This document shows positions 1-4,313 of a stretch of DNA of 5,995 nucleotides, piece after piece (positions within the stretch are counted from its first letter, which is position 1; every line of letters begins with the position of its first letter). The position numbers and the translations under genes were made by a program. The notes below the pieces were generated by a model. The model made no database searches. It was not told where the DNA came from and saw nothing but the letters and a program-made list of their open reading frames with translations. The DNA comes from Candidatus Bipolaricaulota bacterium (GTDB lineage: Bacteria > Bipolaricaulota > Bipolaricaulia > Bipolaricaulales > Bipolaricaulaceae): the NCBI GenBank assembly GCA_021159405.1, contig JAGGRX010000132.1, forward strand, positions 1-5,995, written 5' to 3'.

Positions 1-1543
1 CGGAGCCGCCCCCGGGGGGGTGGAGCTACGGGGAGGGGGGATAGAGCTTATCTCGGTGGCGGATGACGGGGTGGGGATGACCCCGGAGGAGCTGCGCCTG
101 GCGGTGGAGCGGCATACCACCAGCAAGCTGTCCACTGAGGAGGATCTGCGCCGCATCCGCACGCTGGGCTTCCGGGGGGAGGCATTGGCAGCCATCTGCG
201 CGGTAGCCCATGTTCGGATCGTGTCCCGGCCCAAGGGAAGCGAGGTAGCCCACGAGCTGGTGGTAGAGGGGGGCAGGGCAAAGGAGGATCGCCCCGCTGC
301 CCGTTCGGTTGGCACCACCGTGGAAGTCCGCGACCTGTTCGCGGGCTTGCCGGCGAGGAGGAAGTTCCTTAAGAGCCCGGTGGCCGAGGCTCGAGCGGCC
401 TTGGCCGCGGTCCGGAGGCTGGTCCTCGCCCACCCAGAGGTGGGATTTGCGGTGAGATCGGAGGGGCGGGAGGTGCTGGCCGTGCCTCCGGTGGAGGGCC
501 AGCGGGCTCGGATCAAGCAGGTGTACGGGGCCGAGTTCGCCCGCAGGCTCATCCCGGTGGAGCTTGTGGAGCCAGGGTTCAAGCTGGTTGGCCTTTTTGC
601 CCCCCCGGAGGCGGCCCGCCCCACCCGGGTGGACCAGCACCTGTTCCTCTCTGGCCGCCCAGTCCGCCCGGGGGCGCTCGTATCGCCCGTGTATCAGGTG
701 TTCTCAAGGTACCTGGCGCGCGGGCTGCACCCTGCATTCTTCCTGTACCTTGACGTGGATCCCGAGCTCGTCGATGTGAACGTGCACCCCAAGAAGGAGG
801 AAGTGCGGTTCCGGGCCGAGCGGCTGGTGCAGGACTTGATCCGCCGGGCAGCCATGCGAGCCTTGGGAAGCCAGGTGACAACGCTCGGGGGCTGGGCTGC
901 GCCCATCCGCCCGGAGACCTCGCCGGGCGCTGCCGAAAAGATAGAAGAGGCGGCCCCGCTGTTTTCCGAGGCCGAGGTTCGCAAGCGGCCGTGGCGGCTT
1001 TTGGGGCAAGTGCAGCGGGCATACCTGGTGGTAGAGACGGAAGAAGGGCTGGAGATCGTGGACCAACACGCGGCCCATGAGCGCGTCCTGTTCGAAAAGT
1101 GGCGGGATGGGGGCAAGGTACCAGTCCAAGAGCTCCTCGTCCCGGTGCAGGTGGAAGTGCCGTTTGACCGCGCCGAGGCGTTGCAGCGCGCCATTCCGCG
1201 CCTCCGGGAGCTGGGGGTGATCCTGGAGCCATTTGGGGACCGCAGCTTTCTTTTGCGGGGGTGGCCCGCCCCCCTGGCTGATCGCCAAGCTCGGCTGGGT
1301 TTTTTGGACCCGGTCTTGGCCCTGGCCGACCGTCTCCTCTCCGGAGAGCCGCCGCTTTGTGAACTCTGGCGGGAGATGGCATGTGCCGCGGCGATCAAGG
1401 CCGGGGAGGCCCTGTCCCCGGAGGAACAGGAATCCCTGATCGCCCAATGGAAGAGGACGCAGGAGCCCGCCCGTTGTCCCCACGGCCGCCCCATCGCCTT
1501 CCGGATCACTTGGGACGATCTGGCACACAGACTTGGCCGCTGA
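1..1543 (+). CDS. mutL: DNA mismatch repair protein MutL, endonuclease type, 5'-partial
   Basis: MutL is the ATPase that couples MutS mismatch recognition to strand nicking in DNA mismatch repair. The reading frame is open from base 2, and its first codons fit the stretch just after the family's N-terminal E-x-x-x-N-S-x-DA motif. About 40-45 residues, including the Mg-binding Asn, therefore lie upstream; the GTG at 20 is not the real start. Visible GHKL-ATPase motifs are DDGVGM (from 62), RHTTSK, GFRGEAL (from 167), the GTTVEVRDLF...PARRKFL block (about 311-367) and DVNVHPKKEEVRF (about 773-811). The C-terminal half carries the metal-binding nuclease signature DQHA-x2-E-x4-E (DQHAAHERVLFE, 1061-1096), ACAAAIKAG (from 1379) and CPHGRP (from 1475), so this MutL should nick DNA itself, as in bacteria without MutH. 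The linker between the halves is short (roughly 40 residues), giving an estimated full length near 555 residues against 615 in E. coli. The family assignment is firm; full length is inferred. Confidence 0.97.
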   Translation, partial: GAAPGGVELRGGGIELISVADDGVGMTPEELRLAVERHTTSKLSTEEDLRRIRTLGFRGEALAAICAVAHVRIVSRPKGSEVAHELVVEGGRAKEDRPAARSVGTTVEVRDLFAGLPARRKFLKSPVAEARAALAAVRRLVLAHPEVGFAVRSEGREVLAVPPVEGQRARIKQVYGAEFARRLIPVELVEPGFKLVGLFAPPEAARPTRVDQHLFLSGRPVRPGALVSPVYQVFSRYLARGLHPAFFLYLDVDPELVDVNVHPKKEEVRFRAERLVQDLIRRAAMRALGSQVTTLGGWAAPIRPETSPGAAEKIEEAAPLFSEAEVRKRPWRLLGQVQRAYLVVETEEGLEIVDQHAAHERVLFEKWRDGGKVPVQELLVPVQVEVPFDRAEALQRAIPRLRELGVILEPFGDRSFLLRGWPAPLADRQARLGFLDPVLALADRLLSGEPPLCELWREMACAAAIKAGEALSPEEQESLIAQWKRTQEPARCPHGRPIAFRITWDDLAHRLGR

Positions 1544-1557
1544 CCGCGATGTCCCTT

Positions 1558-1570
1558 CCCCTTTGAGGGG
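1558..1570 (+). other. short hairpin just after mutL
   Basis: CCCCT (1558-1562) and AGGGG (1566-1570) can pair over a 3-nt loop, 15 bases after the mutL stop. No T-run follows on either strand, so this is at best a weak or RNA-stabilising 3' end for mutL mRNA and not a convincing intrinsic terminator. It could be chance in GC-rich DNA. Confidence 0.2.
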
Positions 1571-1610
1571 CAATGGTCTCCTTCTCCCTGAAGTGAGCGC
1601 ATCTGGGTTT

Positions 1611-1650
1611 AGACAAAGATAGGCGCCCCGGTCCCCCTCACCGAGGCGCC
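1611..1650 (-). terminator. intrinsic-terminator-like hairpin, minus strand
   Basis: GGCGCC (1645-1650) pairs with GGCGCC (1622-1627), and ACCG (1640-1643) with CGGT (1629-1632). This gives 10 base pairs with one C/A mismatch (1628/1644) around a 7-nt loop (1633-1639). Read on the minus strand, the stem is followed at once by TATCTTTGTCT (1621-1611), a U-rich but interrupted tail. On the plus strand the hairpin is followed by CGAAACCAAG, with no T-run, so the structure makes sense as a terminator only for minus-strand transcription. It sits about 90 bases downstream of a minus-strand promoter and would define the 3' end of the putative small RNA. Confidence 0.55.
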
Positions 1651-1710
1651 CGAAACCAAGCTACGGCCGACGGCCAGCTCAGCGGGCACTCGCCGAGCGG
1701 TTCTCTATCT
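1612..1710 (-). ncRNA. putative stand-alone small RNA, family not recognised
   Basis: The span runs from a predicted transcription start about 8 nt past a sigma70-like -10 box (1718-1723) to the U-rich tail of an intrinsic-terminator-like hairpin, giving an RNA of about 100 nt. It is highly structured. AGCUGGCC (1679-1672) pairs with GGCC (1668-1665) and AGCU (1662-1659) across a 2-nt bulge, with a GUC loop. GAACC (1703-1699) can pair with GGUUUC (1657-1652) with one bulged U. The terminator hairpin closes the 3' side. The 5' end AGAUAG (1710-1705) is complementary to the 3' CUAUCU (1622-1617), so the ends could close into one branched fold. I see no ORF with a ribosome-binding site, no tRNA arms, no SRP RNA tetraloop or asymmetric-loop signature, and no riboswitch core I know. 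It is antisense-oriented to both neighbours and drives no downstream minus-strand gene, which argues against a leader or riboswitch. Existence is inferred; function is unknown. Confidence 0.5.
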
Positions 1711-1717
1711 GAAGCTA

Positions 1718-1746
1718 ATTGTAAGCATTATAAGACAAAGAGTCAA
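1718..1746 (-). promoter_or_regulatory. sigma70-type promoter, minus strand, for the putative sRNA
   Basis: On the minus strand TTGACT (1746-1741) and TACAAT (1723-1718) stand exactly 17 nt apart. Each hexamer differs from consensus (TTGACA, TATAAT) at one position. The predicted start is near 1709-1711. The surrounding 40 bases are the most AT-rich in this part of the window. A perfect TATAAT also occurs within the spacer (1732-1727), but has no fitting -35 element. On the plus strand I find no comparably good pair for the glycosylase gene; TATAAG (1729-1734) lacks a -35. Confidence 0.65.
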
Positions 1747-1802
1747 GGGCTATGGAGAACCAGGTTCAGGGTGGCAAAGTTCCTGACACAGAGGGGGGCT
1801 TG

Positions 1803-1859
1803 ATGGGGAGGTGCCCCGCCGGTAAAGTCCGAGGGAGGTGCAAGCGAAAGCGATCGTGA
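1803..1859 (+). CDS. possible 18-codon upstream ORF overlapping the glycosylase start
   Basis: ATG at 1803 follows the purine-rich stretch GAGGGGGG (1791-1798) at ribosome-binding-site distance. It opens an 18-codon frame, MGRCPAGKVRGRCKRKRS, ending at TGA 1857-1859. That stop overlaps an in-frame GTG of the glycosylase gene as GTGA (1856-1859), the classic arrangement for translational coupling. The peptide is very basic (8 of 18 residues are K or R), matches nothing I recognise and may be a fortuitous frame. If real, it would feed ribosomes to the GTG at 1856, which lacks a well-spaced Shine-Dalgarno sequence of its own. Confidence 0.22.
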   Translation: MGRCPAGKVRGRCKRKRS

Positions 1860-2443
1860 CGCTTGAGGCGCTTGCCGAGCGGGCTCAAGGCTGCCAACGC
1901 TGCGGGCTGGCCCGGACCCGTACCCATTTGGTGTTCGGGGAAGGCGATCCCCAGGCCGACTTGATGTTCGTGGGGGAAGGGCCGGGCGAAGTGGAAGACC
2001 AAACCGGAAGGCCGTTCGTCGGCCCTGCTGGGCAGCTCCTTACGCAGATACTGGGCTCAGTCGGGCTCAAGCGAGACGAGGTCTACATCACCAACGTGGT
2101 GAAATGCCGTCCCCCTGGCAACCGGGTGCCGACCAGACAGGAGATGGAGGCCTGCTGGGACTGGTTGGCCGCACAGATCGCCCTCATCCGACCCCTGATC
2201 ATCGTCACGTTGGGGAACGCCGCCACCCAAAAGCTCCTCGGTCGGACCGAAGGCATCGGCCAGCTCCGGGGGAGGTTCTATCGGTGGAAGGGGGGCATTG
2301 AGGTGTTCCCCATGTTCCACCCCAGCTTCCTCCTCAGGAACCCAAGCAAGAAGAAGGGAAGCCCCAAATACCTAACATGGCTGGACATCCAAGCGGTGAA
2401 GGAGAGGCTCTCACTCCTCCGCTCCCAGACCCAGGACGCTTGA
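1838..2443 (+). CDS. family 4 (iron-sulfur) uracil-DNA glycosylase
   Basis: This enzyme removes uracil from DNA arising by cytosine deamination or misincorporation, starting base excision repair. The 201-residue length is normal for the family. Four cysteines fit the [4Fe-4S] ligands: C19 and C22 (CQRC), C90 (KCRPPGNR) and C106 (EACWDWL). The active-site loop GEGPGEVED (residues 46-54) is followed by GRPFVGPAGQLL (57-68), TLGNAA (124-129) and the C-terminal HPSFLLRNP motif (161-169), all diagnostic. The start is uncertain. GTG 1838 has GAGG only 3 nt upstream, and the stop at 1823 excludes longer forms. GTG 1856 would give an N-terminus (TLEALAERAQGC) closer to that of typical homologues but sits about 17 nt after GGAGG. 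The downstream TPR gene overlaps its stop, so the two are probably one transcript. No clear promoter is visible upstream on this strand. Family assignment is firm. Confidence 0.94.
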   Translation: MQAKAIVTLEALAERAQGCQRCGLARTRTHLVFGEGDPQADLMFVGEGPGEVEDQTGRPFVGPAGQLLTQILGSVGLKRDEVYITNVVKCRPPGNRVPTRQEMEACWDWLAAQIALIRPLIIVTLGNAATQKLLGRTEGIGQLRGRFYRWKGGIEVFPMFHPSFLLRNPSKKKGSPKYLTWLDIQAVKERLSLLRSQTQDA

Positions 2444-2904
2444 CCGAGGGGGAGCGGAGGGAGATCTGTGACCGGGCACTGGCCCAGGCGGAGGAGCTTC
2501 GCCGCGCCGGCCGCCACCAAGAGGGGATCGCCCTTTTGGTGGACGTGCTCCGTTACGGGGTGAACAAGGCACAGGTCTACTTCCGCCTGGGCAACCTATA
2601 TTTTGACTCCGGGGACCTTTCCCGCGCTGAATACGCCTACAAGCGGGCTATCGAAGAGGATCCCAAGCACGCCTCCGCCCACCACAACCTGGGGGTTGTG
2701 TATCGCAGGCAGGGGAAGATCTCCCAGTCCGTGAAGATGCTGAAAAAGGCGCAGAGACTGGAAATCCGGTATCCGCGGAAGGTGGAGCTTTCCCCAGAGC
2801 AAAAGAAGCTCGCCCGTCGGATGGCCCTGCCCATGCTGGCGGTGCCTGTCCTGATCCTCATCGCCATCCTCCTTGTCGCCTATCTAGTGAGCCGCTTCAT
2901 CTAG
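2440..2904 (+). CDS. small TPR-repeat protein with C-terminal membrane anchor
   Basis: From TTG 2440 the product has 154 residues. Residues about 10-107 form two to three tetratricopeptide-type helix pairs. The clearest is residues 44-77 (AQVYFRLGNLYFDSGDLSRA onward, ending DPK), followed by a second unit at about 78-107 (ASAHHNLGVVYRRQGK). A basic linker (RYPRK, KKLARR) leads to a hydrophobic helix at about 129-150 and a short VSRFI end, predicting a tail-anchored protein with its TPR part probably cytoplasmic. TPRs are protein-docking scaffolds; no partner or pathway can be named. I chose TTG 2440 because it overlaps the glycosylase stop as TTGA and has AGGA 3 nt upstream. ATG 2377 would add 21 low-complexity residues and overlap the previous gene by 67 bases. 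The 3' end runs 21 bases into the convergent E1-like gene. The TPR and membrane calls are good; the function is unknown. Confidence 0.85.
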   Translation: MTEGERREICDRALAQAEELRRAGRHQEGIALLVDVLRYGVNKAQVYFRLGNLYFDSGDLSRAEYAYKRAIEEDPKHASAHHNLGVVYRRQGKISQSVKMLKKAQRLEIRYPRKVELSPEQKKLARRMALPMLAVPVLILIAILLVAYLVSRFI

Positions 2905-3657
2905 GTTCAGGAACTCAAATTCCCTCCGGCCACAGGTGGGGCAGTCGCTAGCCCGTTCTACGGCCAGGGTGCTCATACGTCGGGCCCACAGGTCAACGTG
3001 CACCAGTTCCCCCGGCCGGAGTTCACTGGAGCCAAGCAGCACCTGGATGGCGAGCGTGGCCTGCAAAGCCGCCAGGGCCTGGGGAACCGGCCCCAGGATG
3101 CCGGCCGTGGCGCAGGTGGGGAGGCTTCCCGCAGGCGGGAGCGTGGGGAACAGACATCTAAGACAGGGCCCTTTCTCAGGAATGATCGGCATCGTCATCC
3201 CATAGGTGGCAAGGACCGCCGTATAGATCCAAGGGACACCATGCTTTACACACACGTCGTTGACAAGATAGCGGGTCTCCAGGTTATCAAGGCCGTCTAC
3301 CACCAGGTCGACTTCGGGAATAATCGCTTCTGCTTCCTCCGGGCCAAGATGGGCCACGTGTGGCTTCACTTCGGCCCCGGGGTCGATCCGCAATAGGTAA
3401 GAGGCCAAGGCCTGGGCCTTGGGTTTGCCCACGTCATCCTGGGTGAAGGCGGCCACCCGGTGTAGGTTCGAGGGCTCCACCACGTCCCGATCCACCAGGA
3501 CCAGCCGCCTGACCCCGGCCCGCAGGAGCGCAGAGGCGGTGTGCGTCCCAAGTCCCCCGCAGCCGGCCACAAGTACGCGGGCCTCACCGAGCCTGCGCTG
3601 TCCCTCTTCCCCTAGCTCGGGGAGGAGCACCTGCCTGGAGAACCTCTGTCCATCCAC
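2884..3657 (-). CDS. ThiF/MoeB/HesA-family E1-like adenylyltransferase
   Basis: Enzymes of this family adenylate the C-terminal Gly-Gly of a ubiquitin-like sulfur carrier (ThiS, MoaD or similar) for thiamine, molybdopterin or thiolation chemistry. From GTG 3657 the product has 257 residues. It begins with the typical FSRQVLLPELGEEGQ segment, then the nucleotide loop GCGGLG (32-37), DRDVVEPSNLHR (56-67), K80 in GKPKA, and DGLDN (121-125). There are two zinc-type CxxC pairs (C165/C168 and C239/C242). C182 in TCATAGILG lies where family members carry the catalytic cysteine. The usual Gln after NLxR is Val here. A longer start at ATG 3750 would add 31 residues unlike homologues, so GTG is preferred, although no Shine-Dalgarno sequence precedes it. 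The gene is convergent with the TPR gene (21-base overlap) and divergent from lemA. No carrier protein, thiG or moaE neighbour is visible, so the exact substrate stays open. Confidence 0.92.
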   Translation of the reverse strand: MDGQRFSRQVLLPELGEEGQRRLGEARVLVAGCGGLGTHTASALLRAGVRRLVLVDRDVVEPSNLHRVAAFTQDDVGKPKAQALASYLLRIDPGAEVKPHVAHLGPEEAEAIIPEVDLVVDGLDNLETRYLVNDVCVKHGVPWIYTAVLATYGMTMPIIPEKGPCLRCLFPTLPPAGSLPTCATAGILGPVPQALAALQATLAIQVLLGSSELRPGELVHVDLWARRMSTLAVERASDCPTCGRREFEFLNLDEAAH

Positions 3658-3704
3658 GGGCGGGGATATTGTGCCTGTTCTTTCCCGGAAAGGCCAGTCG
3701 GGCT

Positions 3705-3734
3705 TTGGCTCCCACCTCCACCTTCCCGTAGAAT
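3705..3734 (+). promoter_or_regulatory. weak promoter candidate for lemA
   Basis: In the 95-base gap between the divergent genes, TTGGCT (3705-3710) and TAGAAT (3729-3734) stand 18 nt apart. The -10 matches consensus at 5 of 6 positions and the -35 at 4 of 6. Transcription would start near 3741, right at the Shine-Dalgarno sequence, leaving a leader of only about 12 nt. That is short, so the call is tentative. No good promoter was found on the minus strand for the E1-like gene. Confidence 0.22.
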
Positions 3735-3740
3735 GGCCGC

Positions 3741-3747
3741 AAGGAGG
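3741..3747 (+). promoter_or_regulatory. strong ribosome-binding site of lemA
   Basis: AAGGAGG ends 5 nt before ATG 3753. It is the best-placed Shine-Dalgarno sequence in the window and fixes the lemA start. The following gene has no such site and probably depends on ribosomes finishing lemA. Confidence 0.85.
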
Positions 3748-3752
3748 CATTC

Positions 3753-4313
3753 ATGATTGGAGGATGGATTGCCATCGGGGTCCTGCTCATCTTGTTTCTG
3801 TGGGTGGTCGCCACCTACAATCGGCTGATCCGCCTTCAGGTGCGGACGGAGGAGGCCTGGCGGGACATCGACACCTTGCTTAGAAAACGGGCGGATCTCA
3901 TCCCCAACTTGGTGGAGACGGTCAAGGGTTATGCCAGCCACGAGCGCGAAGTGTTCGAGAAGGTAACGGAGGCGCGGGCAGCTTCCCTTAAGGCCCGCAC
4001 TCCAAAAGAACAGGGCGAGGCCGATGATTCCCTTCAAGCTGCGCTAAAGACGCTGTTCGCAGTCGTGGAAAACTACCCCGAGCTGAAGGCCAACCAGAAC
4101 TTCCTCTCCCTGCAGGAAACGCTAGAGGAACTGGAGACGGAGATCTCCCGCTCCCGCCGCTATTACAACGCAGTGGTGCGGGACCTTAACACCAAGATCA
4201 AGGTGTTCCCCTCCAATTTGATTGCAAATCTGTTCGGCATCCGGGAGCGAGAGTTTTACACCCTCCCCTCCGAGGAAATGCGGGAGCCCCCTCAGGTTTC
4301 GTTCGCCCGATGA
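3753..4313 (+). CDS. lemA: LemA family membrane protein
   Basis: The 186-residue product is a normal-length LemA protein. It has a short exterior start and one N-terminal transmembrane helix (about 4-20), then a long helical coiled-coil-rich domain. Family hallmarks are TEEAWRDID (32-40), RADLIPNLVETVKGYASHE (46-64), YPELKANQNFLSLQE (from 108) and the YYNAVVRDLNTKIKVFP region (from 137). LemA proteins are membrane-anchored helical bundles of unknown biochemical role, often encoded with DUF2207 or TPM-domain proteins, as here. The start is fixed by AAGGAGG 5 nt upstream. The stop overlaps the next start as ATGA (4310-4313), implying translational coupling and a shared function at the membrane. 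Confidence 0.95.
   Translation: MIGGWIAIGVLLILFLWVVATYNRLIRLQVRTEEAWRDIDTLLRKRADLIPNLVETVKGYASHEREVFEKVTEARAASLKARTPKEQGEADDSLQAALKTLFAVVENYPELKANQNFLSLQETLEELETEISRSRRYYNAVVRDLNTKIKVFPSNLIANLFGIREREFYTLPSEEMREPPQVSFAR

Noticed and set aside
579..1602. Long minus-strand open frames across mutL (579-1382, 694-1602, 704-1573)
   Set aside because: They lie antisense to a clearly conserved gene, are Pro/Arg/Ser-rich, have no recognisable motifs and are expected in GC-rich DNA.
1612..1710. tRNA, SRP RNA or known riboswitch in the mutL-glycosylase gap
   Set aside because: No T-loop GGTTCGA pattern or CCA-type acceptor, no SRP GGAA/AGCAGC signature, and no riboswitch core recognised. No minus-strand gene lies downstream for a riboswitch to control.
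1719..1734. Plus-strand promoter for the glycosylase using TATAAG
   Set aside because: No acceptable -35 lies 16-18 bases upstream. The AT-rich patch is better explained by the minus-strand promoter.
1821..1860. Resemblance of the AAAGTCCG stretch to the RNase P RNA 5' motif
   Set aside because: Only about eight bases match. The rest of the RNase P core is absent and the region is within 35 bases of a coding gene.
3658..3750. 31-residue N-terminal extension of the E1-like protein from ATG 3750
   Set aside because: The residues are Arg/Pro/Trp-rich and unlike family N-termini, which begin near the FSRQ segment. The region more likely holds the divergent regulatory gap.
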